Shown: in pieces, positions 31,344-40,077 of the stretch | How the letters are laid out: each line of letters starts with the position of its first letter | Numbering within the stretch: position 1 is the stretch's first letter | DNA from: Streptococcus infantis | GTDB taxonomy: Bacteria; Bacillota; Bacilli; Lactobacillales; Streptococcaceae | Reading direction: 5' to 3' | Length of the DNA: 64,000 nt | Assembly (NCBI RefSeq): GCF_021497965.1 | Contig: NZ_CP046525.1 | Location: forward strand, 186,001 to 250,000 | The notes under the pieces: model-generated | Database searches by the model: none | Told to the model about the DNA's origin: nothing | What the model saw: the letters and a program-made list of their open reading frames with translations, nothing else | Program-made: the position numbers and the translations under genes

Positions 31344-33962
31344 ATGAAAAAATTGCAAACGTTAACTACAACAGCAGTTATTGGGCTTGCATCAGCTGTT
31401 GTGCCTACATTTGCTCAAGAAGCTAACTCTGATGTAGATACGGCAACAAGCGTAAATGAACCAGCACTTGTTGAAAAGCCTTCTGCTGAAAAATCATCAG
31501 ACATCAAACCAGCTCTTGATGCTCAAAAGAAAGTTGTAGAACAAACTAAAGAACAACTTACTGATGCACAAGATAAAGCTAATGAAGCTGACAAGCAAGT
31601 GTCTAGCGCTCAAACAGAAGTAACTGAAGCTACTGAAGCTGTTAAACACGCTGAAGAAGTTGCTTCTAAAGCAACACCTCAAAACATTGAAGCTAATAAA
31701 GCAGACCAGAAAGCTAATCTTGCTGACCAAAAAGCAAACGAAACAGAAACAGCTAATACTGATGCAAAAATTGCAACTCAAACTGAAACTGTAACTAAAG
31801 CTCAAACAGGTGTGTCTAACGCTGAACAAGAACTAAAAGATGCTAATGCTAATGTTTCTGCTAAAGAAACTCAAGTTCAATCTGCTAAAGACGCAATTTC
31901 AGGAACTGGACTTGCTCAAGCTGAAGATAAACTTGACGAAGCTAAAGCTGAAACTAAGGGTGCTAAAAAGAATGTCACTCTTGCAGACACAGCTTTGACT
32001 GATGCTAAGAAAGCTGACCAAAAACGTCAAGAAGCTATTGACAACGCTCAAACAGCTGTTAATGCTAAAACAACTGTAGTCAATGAAGCTAAAGGAAACC
32101 TTGCTTCAGCTACTACAAAAGCTAATGATGCTACATCAACACTTTCTCAAGCTAAAGATAAATTTAATGAAGCTACTAAAGCTCTAAATAGAATTGATAT
32201 TGTCAAAATTCCAGATTTGACTCAATTCAAGAAAGCTATTGCTTCAGGTAGCGATGAACTAATGACTAGCACTGGTGCTAAAATCTGGGAAAATTCAAAA
32301 TCAGAATCTTTAATCTCAGAAAGCTCTAAAAATGAACCTGTTGACCTTGATAACTTGACAGATGCACAAAAAGAAGAAATTTCTCATTTGTACATTCAAG
32401 GATTGAAGGAAATCCGTGAACAATTAAAAGGTAACGGAAAATACTCAGTTGCATCAAAAGAAGACACAGGTACAACAAAAGAAGCTATCGCACTTGCTAC
32501 TGAAAGAGCTAAAGCTTACACCGAACGTGGTCAAAGTCCAGTAACTCACGGTCACATTGGTCTAGGTGTTGAAAACCTTGCAGGCTTAGGTTCAAAAGAA
32601 TACTTCACATCAATGTATGACTTGAAGAAAGCCGTTGTTGACTCTCTACTTCATACTTCATTTGGTGATGCCCCATCAAAATGGGGACACTTGAAAGCTA
32701 ACCTTGACTTTGCATCAAGAGCAAAAGTTGGTCTTGATGTTGCAAACATCAACGGTTATTACTGGTTAGTAATTGCTTTCAGTGATAAAGGTAAAGACCT
32801 TGTAAATCCAAAGGATGCTGAAGCAATTCAAAAAGCTTATGACGTTGCTAAAGCTGAAAAAGATACAGCTCAAACTGCTTCAGAAAAAGCAAATGATGCT
32901 CTTAAACAAGCATCAACTGACTATGCTAACGCTTTAGACCTTAAAACTTCAGCAGAAAAGACATTGGCTGATGCTACTGCTACACCAATCCAAACTACTG
33001 TTGCTGAAAACAACTTGCGTCTTGCAAAACTTGCTCTTGACAACGCACAAAAACGTCAAGCTGAAGCTCAAAAAGCAGTTGATAACTTCTCAGCTGACCT
33101 TGCATCTAAGAAACAAGCTCTTGATGATGCTAAATCAGCTCTTGAATCAGCTCAATTAGTTAAAGAACAAAAAGTTCAAGCTCTTACTGATGCTAAAACT
33201 GAACTTGCTCAACAACAAAGCAAACTTGAAAATCTTCAAGCTCTAAAAGCCAAATTGGTTGAAGAAAAAGACCGTTTGGTTACAGAAGCTAAAGCTCTTG
33301 CTGAAGAATTAAAAGCTTACGTTGAGAGTTCAGAAAAGCTTGCACAAACAAAAGCAGAGCTGAAAGAAAAAGAAGCAAAACTTCTTGAAGTTAAAGAAAA
33401 AGCAGAAAATGCAAAAAATAAAGTTAGTGCTATTAATACAAAACTTGTTGAGGAGCAAGCAAAACTAGCTAAGCTTCAAGATACGTTTGATAAGCTTCAA
33501 GATTTAGAAGAAAAATCAAAACACAACAACGTTACAAAATTATCAGATGGAACAATTGTTGCTGTTCCTAAAGACACACCTATTTCTGAAGAGCGTCCTG
33601 AAATTGATATTAAAGCACTAAAACAAGCTATTGCATCAGGTAAAGATGTTGAAATTGTTGACGGAAAAGTTGTTGTACGTGATAAAAGACAAATTAGTGT
33701 TGAACATCCAAAAACAAGCAATGATAAATCGAAGCAGGCTTACGCAAGTGATAAAAATGTTACTATTGACAACACAGGGAATGTTATCGTAAAGGGTCAA
33801 ACATATACAAGTCAGCAACAGGCATCAAGTAAGCCGACTTATTCACGGGTAGAACGTGCAAAATCATTGCCAGAAACAGGCGAATCATCGAGTATTGCAA
33901 TGTTGGTACTCGGTGCAATTCTTGGAGCATTTGGACTTGTAACGGTACGTAGAAAGAACTAG
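31344..33962 (+). CDS. LPXTG surface protein with SEC10/PgrA surface-exclusion domain
   Basis: An 872-residue wall-anchored protein carried as element cargo. A signal peptide at residues 1-25 ends near VPTFAQ. A long Ala/Lys/Glu/Gln coiled coil (about 50-290) is followed by a globular domain of about 190 residues (about 290-480) with THGHIGLGVENLAG and a later GYYWLVIAFSD strand, resembling the TIGR04320 SEC10/PgrA domain (CAP-like His/Glu/His pattern). A second coiled coil runs from about 490 to 720, then DIKALKQAIASGKDV-type units, LPETG and a hydrophobic tail. PgrA/Sec10 proteins reduce uptake of a related plasmid by their host. Start ATG 31344 follows AAAGGAG. The assignment is strong at architecture level; activity is inferred. 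Confidence 0.85.
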   Translation: MKKLQTLTTTAVIGLASAVVPTFAQEANSDVDTATSVNEPALVEKPSAEKSSDIKPALDAQKKVVEQTKEQLTDAQDKANEADKQVSSAQTEVTEATEAVKHAEEVASKATPQNIEANKADQKANLADQKANETETANTDAKIATQTETVTKAQTGVSNAEQELKDANANVSAKETQVQSAKDAISGTGLAQAEDKLDEAKAETKGAKKNVTLADTALTDAKKADQKRQEAIDNAQTAVNAKTTVVNEAKGNLASATTKANDATSTLSQAKDKFNEATKALNRIDIVKIPDLTQFKKAIASGSDELMTSTGAKIWENSKSESLISESSKNEPVDLDNLTDAQKEEISHLYIQGLKEIREQLKGNGKYSVASKEDTGTTKEAIALATERAKAYTERGQSPVTHGHIGLGVENLAGLGSKEYFTSMYDLKKAVVDSLLHTSFGDAPSKWGHLKANLDFASRAKVGLDVANINGYYWLVIAFSDKGKDLVNPKDAEAIQKAYDVAKAEKDTAQTASEKANDALKQASTDYANALDLKTSAEKTLADATATPIQTTVAENNLRLAKLALDNAQKRQAEAQKAVDNFSADLASKKQALDDAKSALESAQLVKEQKVQALTDAKTELAQQQSKLENLQALKAKLVEEKDRLVTEAKALAEELKAYVESSEKLAQTKAELKEKEAKLLEVKEKAENAKNKVSAINTKLVEEQAKLAKLQDTFDKLQDLEEKSKHNNVTKLSDGTIVAVPKDTPISEERPEIDIKALKQAIASGKDVEIVDGKVVVRDKRQISVEHPKTSNDKSKQAYASDKNVTIDNTGNVIVKGQTYTSQQQASSKPTYSRVERAKSLPETGESSSIAMLVLGAILGAFGLVTVRRKN

Positions 33963-33970
33963 AATAATAA

Positions 33971-34006
33971 AAAATCTTCTTACATATGTAGGAAGATTTT
34001 TTGTAT
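33971..34006 (+). terminator. Terminator after the surface-exclusion gene
   Basis: A stem 33971-33984 with 33987-34000 (one G-T pair) and a T-run. Confidence 0.8.
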
Positions 34007-34277
34007 TCACAAAGCTAGTTTAAAAGACTGCGCTATTTAAACTAGTTTTGAGAATGAATATTGGACTATACCCATTGTGCCGAACACAGTATCGAACTAT
34101 GTATCAAAAATTGAAATTATTAAATTTTTCAACTTAGAAATTATAGCAAAAACTAAAAATTTATTTGGTCAACCATTGGTCAACTTCTCAATTTTGAATA
34201 CTAACTAGCGTGTGATAACATCTTGATTTAATCGCTTTTTGGTTATTTATTTTAATTTATTTTAACGCTAGTTTGTT
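34007..34277. other. Non-coding right end of the element
   Basis: AT-rich, no credible ORF. It holds the right arm-type repeats (34166-34184), a string resembling half of the palindrome before int (34219-34233), and an 8-bp inverted repeat AACTAGCG/CGCTAGTT at 34203-34210 and 34266-34273 flanking the last 55 bases before attR. Likely the protein-binding part of the excision site. Confidence 0.6.
34166..34184 (+). repeat. Right arm-type repeats TGGTCAAC x2
   Basis: Copies at 34166-34173 and 34177-34184, with the same 11-bp pitch as the pair beside attL. Confidence 0.65.
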
Positions 34278-34291
34278 GGCCGCCGGTATAG
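34278..34291 (+). repeat. attR core, 14-bp direct repeat
   Basis: GGCCGCCGGTATAG, identical to 24843-24856; marks the element's right boundary. Confidence 0.9.
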
Positions 34292-34297
34292 TAATAC

Positions 34298-34327
34298 AGA
34301 CAAGGTTTTCGTGCCTTGTCTTTTTTA
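34298..34327 (+). terminator. Displaced native terminator of the tRNA operon
   Basis: An 8-bp stem AGACAAGG/CCTTGTCT (34298-34305 with 34314-34321) and a T-run, 7 bases after attR. In an empty site it would directly follow tRNA-Leu. Confidence 0.8.
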
Positions 34328-34542
34328 TTTTTTCTTCCAATTTTTTTCTCATAGTTACTTAAAATTACTTTTCATAAATTTCACCTTTATTGATATTTTT
34401 TACTTTATTTTTACTAAATCTTCAATTATTTCACATTATTTTTAACTAAGATAGGTCTATACCATTTACAAATTAATTATAAAGGTTTATAATGTAATTG
34501 ACATAATAAATATCAGAAAATTGTTTTATGGAGGTAAAGATT

Positions 34543-35694
34543 ATGCCTAAATATATTAAAGCTGATCAATTTTTCTATCCGCATGGGGTTCGTCGTGGCG
34601 GTTTTTTAGAACTTGTTGAAGGAAAATTTGGTAAACATGTAGATCAAGTGCCAGAAGGTTCTGAAATTATTGATTATAGTGGTTATAGTATTGCACCAGG
34701 TCTTGTGGATACTCACATTCATGGTTTTGGTGGGGTTGATGTTATGGATAATAACATTGAAGGTACGCTTCATACAATGAGTGAGGGTCTACTTAGTACG
34801 GGTGTAACCAGCTTTTTGCCAACAACTTTAACTTCATCATACGAACAATTACTTGCTGTTACTGAAAATATTGGTGCCCGCTACAAAGAAGCAACTGGGG
34901 CTAAGATTCGTGGTATTTATTTTGAAGGACCTTACTTTACTGAAAAATATAAGGGAGCTCAAAACCCTGCTTATATGAAAGATCCTAGAATGGATGAATT
35001 TCGTGCTTGGCAGAAGGCTGCTAATGGTCTTCTTAATAAGATTGCTCTTGCTCCAGAACGTGAAGGTGTAGAAGACTTTGTTCGTACTATTACTGGAGAA
35101 GGTGTAACGGTTGCTCTTGGTCACTCTAATGCAACATTTGAGGAAGCTAAAAAAGCTGTTGATGCTGGTGCAAGTGTATGGGTTCATGCCTATAACGGTA
35201 TGCGTGGCTTAACACACCGTGAACTTGGGATGGTTGGAGCCATGTATGAATTGCCACATACTTATGCAGAATTGATCTGTGATGGTCATCACGTAGACCC
35301 TAAGGCCTGTGATATTCTTCTTAAACAAAAGGGTACTGAAAATATTGCTCTTATTACAGACTGTATGACAGCTGGTGGTTTACAAGATGGTGACTATATG
35401 TTGGGTGAATTCCCAGTTGTAGTTGCTGATGGTACTGCCCGTCTTAAATCTACAGGGAACTTGGCAGGTTCTATTCTCAAACTTAAAGATGGTTTGAAAA
35501 ATGTTGTTGAATGGGGGATTGCAAATCCTCACGAAGCTGTCATGATGGCAAGTTTGAATCCTGCAAAATCTGTTCATATTGATGATGTCTGTGGACAAAT
35601 CCGAGAGGGTTACGATGCTGACTTTATCGTTCTTGATAAAGATTTGGAATTGGTAGCAACTTATCTCGATGGTGAAAAACGTTATCAAGCATAG
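34543..35694 (+). CDS. nagA: N-acetylglucosamine-6-phosphate deacetylase
   Basis: A 383-residue amidohydrolase that removes acetate from GlcNAc-6-P, giving GlcN-6-P for glycolysis or wall synthesis. Seen: the metal/active-site HIHGFGG loop near residue 60, EGPYF near 129, LGHSNA near 195, HAYNGM near 215, an ITDCMTAGG segment with the catalytic Asp near 275, and the C-terminal GYDADFIVLD strand. GGAGGT at 34530-34535 fixes ATG 34543; an ATG at 34528 overlaps that site and is rejected. Monocistronic. In pneumococcus nagA is also close to the comG region. Confidence 0.95.
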   Translation: MPKYIKADQFFYPHGVRRGGFLELVEGKFGKHVDQVPEGSEIIDYSGYSIAPGLVDTHIHGFGGVDVMDNNIEGTLHTMSEGLLSTGVTSFLPTTLTSSYEQLLAVTENIGARYKEATGAKIRGIYFEGPYFTEKYKGAQNPAYMKDPRMDEFRAWQKAANGLLNKIALAPEREGVEDFVRTITGEGVTVALGHSNATFEEAKKAVDAGASVWVHAYNGMRGLTHRELGMVGAMYELPHTYAELICDGHHVDPKACDILLKQKGTENIALITDCMTAGGLQDGDYMLGEFPVVVADGTARLKSTGNLAGSILKLKDGLKNVVEWGIANPHEAVMMASLNPAKSVHIDDVCGQIREGYDADFIVLDKDLELVATYLDGEKRYQA

Positions 35695-35702
35695 AAATAT
35701 AA

Positions 35703-35733
35703 AGCAGTGACTAGTCTTAGTTGCTGTTTTTTT
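35703..35733 (+). terminator. Terminator after nagA
   Basis: AGCAGTGACTA paired imperfectly with TTAGTTGCT, followed by seven T. Confidence 0.7.
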
Positions 35734-35859
35734 GTTAGCTGTATTTCTTGTGTGATTTCGTAAATTATAAAGACTTTATGGCTGTTACTGAAAACGAGCA
35801 AATTTCTTTCATTGTGCAAAAAAATTCGCTATAATATACGATACAAAGGAAATGAAACT

Positions 35860-36237
35860 ATGTATCGAGTTATAGAAATGTATGGGGATTTTGAGCCTTG
35901 GTGGTTCATAGAAGGATGGGAAGAAGACGTCATAAAGAGTAAGAAATTTGAAAATTACTATGACGCTTTGAAGTACTATAAATCTTGTTGGTTTGAGCTG
36001 GAAAAGAAAATTCCGCTTTACAAAAGTCGTGGAGACTTAATGACTATATTTTGGGATCCAGAAGATAAACGTTGGTGTGAGGAATGTGATGACTTTCTGC
36101 AACAGTACCATTCGCTTGCTCTACTGGAAGATGGTCAAGTCATCCCAGACGAAAAGTTTAGACCTGGTTATGAAAAACAAACTGGTTTAGATATTCACCG
36201 AACTTGTCGTATCAAAAAAGATAGAACAACTTTTTAA
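35860..36237 (+). CDS. DUF1033 family protein
   Basis: A 125-residue, Trp/Tyr/Glu-rich soluble protein (MYRVIEMYGDFEPWWFIEGW start) of the DUF1033 family, which is regularly found just upstream of comGA in streptococci and lactococci. Function unknown. Start chosen at ATG 35860 behind AAAGGA; TATAAT at 35830-35835 provides a promoter. A terminator separates it from comGA, so it is probably not part of the competence operon. Confidence 0.8.
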   Translation: MYRVIEMYGDFEPWWFIEGWEEDVIKSKKFENYYDALKYYKSCWFELEKKIPLYKSRGDLMTIFWDPEDKRWCEECDDFLQQYHSLALLEDGQVIPDEKFRPGYEKQTGLDIHRTCRIKKDRTTF

Positions 36238-36254
36238 TAAAGTTGTTCTTTTTT
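36224..36254 (+). terminator. Terminator between DUF1033 gene and comGA
   Basis: A 9-bp stem (36224-36232 with 36240-36248) and six T. The 5' arm overlaps the end of the coding region. Confidence 0.85.
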
Positions 36255-36262
36255 ATATTTTC

Positions 36263-36270
36263 TTCGAATA
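36263..36270 (+). promoter_or_regulatory. ComX (SigX) cin-box for the comG operon
   Basis: TTCGAATA, one mismatch to TACGAATA, preceded by the usual T-rich run and 19 bases ahead of comGA. Late competence genes are transcribed from such sites by the alternative sigma factor ComX. Confidence 0.75.
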
Positions 36271-36288
36271 ATAAACTGAGGAGGAAAT

Positions 36289-37227
36289 ATGGTACAAGCA
36301 CTTGCACAAGAATTGATTAGTCTCGCAAAAAAGAATGGAGCGCAGGACATTTATTTTGTTCCCAAGAATCAGGTTTATGAGCTACATATGCGAATTGGAG
36401 ATAAAAGACATCTAATTGATACCTATGATTTTGAAAAGTTGGGGTCTGTCATTAGTCACTTTAAGTTTATTACGGGGATGAACGTAGGCGAAAAACGTCG
36501 TAGCCAGCTTGGTTCCTGTGACTATCAGCATGATGACAAGGTTTCTTCACTCCGTTTATCAACTGTAGGAGATTATCGTGGGCATGAGAGTCTAGTTATT
36601 CGACTTTTACATGACCAAGAACAAGAGTTGCACTTCTGGTTTCAGAACCTTAAGGAACTGGAAAAGGGCTTTAGACAACGCGGGCTTTATCTTTTTGCAG
36701 GCCCTGTAGGAAGTGGGAAAACGACTCTAATGCATGAGTTAGCTAAGTCATTGTTCAAGGGACAGCAAGTCATGTCCATTGAAGACCCAGTCGAGATTAA
36801 GCAGGAAGAGATGCTACAATTACAACTTAATGAAGCAATTGGGCTGAACTATGAAAATTTGATAAAACTCTCCCTACGGCATCGTCCAGACCTTTTAATT
36901 ATTGGAGAAATTCGGGATAGTGAAACAGCCCGTGCTGTTGTACGAGCCAGTTTAACAGGGGCTACAGTATTCTCGACTATTCATGCAAAGAGTGTTCGTG
37001 GGGTCTATGAGCGCCTTGTGGAACTTGGAGTTAGTGAAGATGAACTCGCAGTTGTTTTACAAGGTGTTTGTTACCAGAGACTAATTGGGGGAGGAGGAAT
37101 TATCGATTTTGCAAACCAAAATTATCAGGAACACCAGGCAAACAAATGGAATGAACAAATTGACCAACTTCTTAAAGAAGGACATATCACTACCATTCAA
37201 GCTGAAACGGAGAAAATTAGCCACTAG
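36289..37227 (+). CDS. comGA: Competence pilus assembly ATPase ComGA
   Basis: A 312-residue GspE/PilB-type secretion ATPase powering the transformation pilus on the cytoplasmic face. Walker A GPVGSGKTT near residues 142-150, an Asp box IEDPVE near 164-169, Walker B LLIIGEIRDSETA near 202-214, and His-box TIHAKS near 229-234. It lacks the extended N-terminal domain of larger homologues, as usual for streptococcal ComGA/CglA. First gene of a seven-gene overlapping operon under the cin-box. Confidence 0.95.
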   Translation: MVQALAQELISLAKKNGAQDIYFVPKNQVYELHMRIGDKRHLIDTYDFEKLGSVISHFKFITGMNVGEKRRSQLGSCDYQHDDKVSSLRLSTVGDYRGHESLVIRLLHDQEQELHFWFQNLKELEKGFRQRGLYLFAGPVGSGKTTLMHELAKSLFKGQQVMSIEDPVEIKQEEMLQLQLNEAIGLNYENLIKLSLRHRPDLLIIGEIRDSETARAVVRASLTGATVFSTIHAKSVRGVYERLVELGVSEDELAVVLQGVCYQRLIGGGGIIDFANQNYQEHQANKWNEQIDQLLKEGHITTIQAETEKISH

Positions 37228-38194
37228 TAAGCAGAAGAAAATCATCACTCTCTTTAACAATTTATTTTCGAGTGGTTTTCACTTGGTAGAAATCACTTCC
37301 TTCTTAGATAGAAGTCATTTGTTGGAAAAGGAATATGTATCTCAGATGCGCTTAGGACTCTCGCAGGGGAAATCCTTCTCGGAAATGATGAGGACTTTAG
37401 GTTTTTCGAGTGCGATTGTCACGCAACTTTCATTGGCTGAAGTTCATGGAAATCTTCATTTGAGTTTAGGGAAAATTGAAGAGTATCTTGATAATCTTGC
37501 TAAGGTGAAGAAGAAGTTAATTGAAGTTGCGACCTATCCAGTCATTTTGTTAGCTTTCTTATTGGTAATTATGTTGGGTTTGCGAAATTATCTCTTGCCC
37601 CAACTGGATAGTAGTAATATAGCTACCTTAGTGATTAGTAACTTGCCACAGATTTTTCTCGGACTGACTCTAGTAGTAGCACTCGCATTTTTAACAGGAT
37701 TGATTTTCTACAGAAAATCTAGGAAGATACAAGTCTTTTCTTTTCTGGCTAGAATTCCTTTTATCGGTGTGTTTATTCAGTATTATCTGACTGCCTATTA
37801 TGCTAGAGAATGGGGAAATATGATTGGACAAGGATTAGAATTGTCACAGATTTTCCAGATGATGCAGGAGCAGGGCAATCCACTTTTTAAGGAAATTGGT
37901 TTGGATTTATCTCAGTCATTACAAAATGGTCATGAATTTTCTAAAGTTGTTCAAGATTATCCCTTCTTTAGAAGAGAATTGGGATTAATCATTGAATATG
38001 GAGAGGTCAAATCCAAGTTGGGAAGCGAATTGGAAATCTATGCGGAAAAAACTTGGGAATCATTCTTTACCCGAGTCAATCGGACCATGAACCTAGTTCA
38101 ACCGCTGGTGTTTATTTTTGTAGCCCTACTAATCGTTTTATTGTACGCAGCTATGTTGCTGCCAATGTATCAAAATATGGAGGTAAATTTTTAG
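37151..38194 (+). CDS. comGB: Competence pilus platform protein ComGB
   Basis: A GspF-family inner-membrane platform of about 347 residues. Two soluble four-helix domains, with transmembrane segments near PVILLAFLLVIMLGLRN, the IFLGLTLVVALAFLTGLIF region and the C-terminal LVFIFVALLIVLLYAAMLL. The open frame extends to 37085, but ATG 37151 gives the expected size and still overlaps comGA by 77 bases. No strong Shine-Dalgarno decides the start. Confidence 0.85.
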   Translation: MNKLTNFLKKDISLPFKLKRRKLATSKQKKIITLFNNLFSSGFHLVEITSFLDRSHLLEKEYVSQMRLGLSQGKSFSEMMRTLGFSSAIVTQLSLAEVHGNLHLSLGKIEEYLDNLAKVKKKLIEVATYPVILLAFLLVIMLGLRNYLLPQLDSSNIATLVISNLPQIFLGLTLVVALAFLTGLIFYRKSRKIQVFSFLARIPFIGVFIQYYLTAYYAREWGNMIGQGLELSQIFQMMQEQGNPLFKEIGLDLSQSLQNGHEFSKVVQDYPFFRRELGLIIEYGEVKSKLGSELEIYAEKTWESFFTRVNRTMNLVQPLVFIFVALLIVLLYAAMLLPMYQNMEVNF

Positions 38195-38518
38195 ATGAAA
38201 AAAATGATGATGAAATTAAAAGAAGCAAAGGTAAAAGCTTTTACTCTGATCGAAATGTTAGTGGTTCTTCTTATCATTAGCGTCCTACTCTTGCTTTTTG
38301 TGCCAAATCTGACGAAGCAAAAGGATGCAGTGAATGACAAGGGGAAAGCGGCTGTCGTCAAGGTGGTAGAAAGTCAGGCAGAACTCTATAGTCTGGACAA
38401 AAATGAAGATGCCAGTCTAAGCAAATTACAGGCAGATGGACGTATCACTGCCGAGCAGGCAAAAGCCTATAAAGAATATCATGCAAAGCAAAAGACAAGT
38501 CAAACAGTTGCGGATTAG
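38195..38518 (+). CDS. comGC: Major competence pilin ComGC
   Basis: A 107-residue type IV-like prepilin, the main subunit of the transformation pilus that captures DNA. Short basic leader with prepilin-peptidase site KA|FTLIEM (Glu5 present), hydrophobic helix to about residue 40, soluble C-terminal helices. ATG follows the comGB stop directly. Confidence 0.95.
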   Translation: MKKMMMKLKEAKVKAFTLIEMLVVLLIISVLLLLFVPNLTKQKDAVNDKGKAAVVKVVESQAELYSLDKNEDASLSKLQADGRITAEQAKAYKEYHAKQKTSQTVAD

Positions 38519-38915
38519 GGCTTTTACTGTGCTAGAAAGTCTATTGGTATTAGGAATAGTCAGTCTGTTAGCTTTGGGCTTGTCAAGTTCAGTTCAGTCC
38601 ACTTTTGCGGCTGTGGAGGAGCAGATTTTCTTTATGGAGTTTGAGGAACTATATAGAGAAACGCAGAAACGGAGTCTGGCTGGTCAGCAAAAGATGAACT
38701 TAATGTTAGAAGAGAGAAGTATTGATAATGGTTACCGAAAATTAGCCATCCCTAAAGGAATTCAACTGAAGTTCAATCAGTCAATCACCTTTGACAAGGC
38801 TGGAGGGAATTCATCTCTGGCAAGTGTGAAATTTCAAACAAGGAAAGAGGTAGTTCGTTACCAACTATATCTAGGAAATGGAAAGATTAAACGTATTCAA
38901 GAAGCAAAAAATTAA
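38481..38915 (+). CDS. comGD: Minor competence pilin ComGD
   Basis: A 144-residue prepilin-like protein; leader and cleavage site RA|FTVLES with Glu5. It overlaps comGC by 38 bases. Start ATG 38481 gives a short basic leader as in homologues; the frame is open further upstream. Confidence 0.85.
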   Translation: MQSKRQVKQLRIRAFTVLESLLVLGIVSLLALGLSSSVQSTFAAVEEQIFFMEFEELYRETQKRSLAGQQKMNLMLEERSIDNGYRKLAIPKGIQLKFNQSITFDKAGGNSSLASVKFQTRKEVVRYQLYLGNGKIKRIQEAKN

Positions 38916-39180
38916 GGCGGTTATTCTGCTAGAGGCAGTGATTTCCCTTGCAATTTTTGCTAGTATTGCAACCCTCTTGCTAGGACAGATTCAAGAAAGT
39001 AGAAGGAGAGAAGCAGAACTTCTAAAACAGGAAGAAGTTTTGCGAGTGGCCCGTATGGCTTTGCAGACTGGAGAAAAGCAGTTGACGGTTAATGGGCTTA
39101 CGGTTGATGTTGTCTCGAATGAGCGAGGTTTGGAGGTGTATCATGGAACTGAAAAATTACTGGCGATTCAAGATAAGTAG
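38878..39180 (+). CDS. comGE: Minor competence pilin ComGE
   Basis: A 100-residue protein with leader KQKIKA and hydrophobic segment [20 protein letters not shown], the ComGE pattern. It overlaps comGD by 38 bases and comGF by 38. Confidence 0.85.
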   Translation: MERLNVFKKQKIKAVILLEAVISLAIFASIATLLLGQIQESRRREAELLKQEEVLRVARMALQTGEKQLTVNGLTVDVVSNERGLEVYHGTEKLLAIQDK

Positions 39181-39604
39181 AGTCAGAGCCTTTACTCTTT
39201 TAGAATCCCTGGTTGCTCTTATTGTGATTAGTGGGAGTTTACTTCTTTTTCAATCTATGAGTCAACTCTTGGTTTCAGAAGTTCGCTACCAGCAGAAAAG
39301 TGAGCAGAAGGAATGGCTCTTATTTGTGGATCAGCTGGAAGCAGAGTTGAATCGAACTCAATTTGAAAAAGTGGAGAATGATAGACTTTACATTAAACAG
39401 GATGGGAAATCTATCTCTATGGGTAAATCAAAGTCAAATGATTTTCGGAAAACAGATGCCAGTGGACGTGGTTATCAACCTATGATCTACGGTCTGAAAT
39501 CAGCTCATATTTACCAAAAAGGGCAAAATGTTCATTTTTATTTTCAGTTTGAAAAGGGACTTGAGAGGGAGTTTATCTATCGTGTGGAAAAAGAAAAAAG
39601 TTAG
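39143..39604 (+). CDS. comGF: Minor competence pilin ComGF
   Basis: A 153-residue prepilin with cleavage site [13 protein letters not shown] at 39132-39136 fixes ATG 39143. The C-terminal domain includes [16 protein letters not shown], characteristic of streptococcal ComGF. Confidence 0.85.
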   Translation: MELKNYWRFKISRVRAFTLLESLVALIVISGSLLLFQSMSQLLVSEVRYQQKSEQKEWLLFVDQLEAELNRTQFEKVENDRLYIKQDGKSISMGKSKSNDFRKTDASGRGYQPMIYGLKSAHIYQKGQNVHFYFQFEKGLEREFIYRVEKEKS

Positions 39605-40019
39605 GGCTGGAGTTCTCCTTTACGCCGTTACTATTGCTGGAATTTTTAGTCTCTTATTGCAGTTTTATCTGAATCGACAAGTGGCTCATCATCAGGATTA
39701 TGCCCTTAATAAAGAAAAGCTTCTTGCATTTGCAATGGCTAAAAGAACTTATGAAAAAGCTAGTTCTGAAAGTGGAGAACAGTCATTTGACATAGGAAAG
39801 TCAACTTATCATTATGATGAGAAGAGCTTCATAACAACTGTTAACACTGGAAAAAATCAATTTGAATTTCGTTTTTCACCTTTGAAAAAGACCGGCCAAA
39901 AGTCTGAGAAAACAGAAAATAAGCCCAAAGAAGGAAATGAGGAGAAAAAAGAAGAAGGGAGCAAAAAAGAGACGGCTAAGTCTTATAAACTAGCACCTTC
40001 AAAGAACGGAACAGAGTAG
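39582..40019 (+). CDS. comGG: Competence protein ComGG
   Basis: A 145-residue protein, last in the operon. GTG 39582 gives [17 protein letters not shown], matching pneumococcal CglG, with one hydrophobic helix and a Lys/Glu-rich C-terminus. Overlaps comGF by 23 bases. Confidence 0.85.
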   Translation: MWKKKKVRAGVLLYAVTIAGIFSLLLQFYLNRQVAHHQDYALNKEKLLAFAMAKRTYEKASSESGEQSFDIGKSTYHYDEKSFITTVNTGKNQFEFRFSPLKKTGQKSEKTENKPKEGNEEKKEEGSKKETAKSYKLAPSKNGTE

Positions 40020-40046
40020 TTTGGACGAGGTTTTTGTCTGAAATCA

Positions 40047-40055
40047 TGCTATAAT
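40047..40055 (+). promoter_or_regulatory. Extended -10 promoter of histidine phosphatase gene
   Basis: TGC then TATAAT 40050-40055, 23 bases before ATG 40078, with GGAGG between. No convincing -35, as is common with extended -10 elements. Confidence 0.7.
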
Positions 40056-40077
40056 AGATACATATGGAGGACGGAAT

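Larger units (their letters stand above)
24843..34291. mobile_element. Integrative element in tRNA-Leu with CRESS-type Rep (IME-like, about 9.4 kb)
   Basis: Bounded by a 14-bp direct repeat (GGCCGCCGGTATAG) at 24843-24856 and 34278-34291. The left copy is the 3' end of tRNA-Leu. Inside, on the minus strand: DUF961/YdcP-like, FtsK-like ATPase, small membrane protein, origin stem-loop, Rep, DUF771-like, tyrosine integrase. On the plus strand: an unknown likely regulator and an LPXTG surface protein. There is also an XRE repressor. No VirB4, lytic transglycosylase or other conjugation-channel gene is present, so it would be mobilised by a helper or move as a small excised circle. Gene order mimics the Tn916 module (DUF961, FtsK, oriT, relaxase). 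Confidence 0.9.

Noticed and set aside
36224-36254. Considered as an attenuator of the comG operon
   Set aside because: It lies upstream of the cin-box promoter, so it terminates the DUF1033 gene and is not in the comG transcript.
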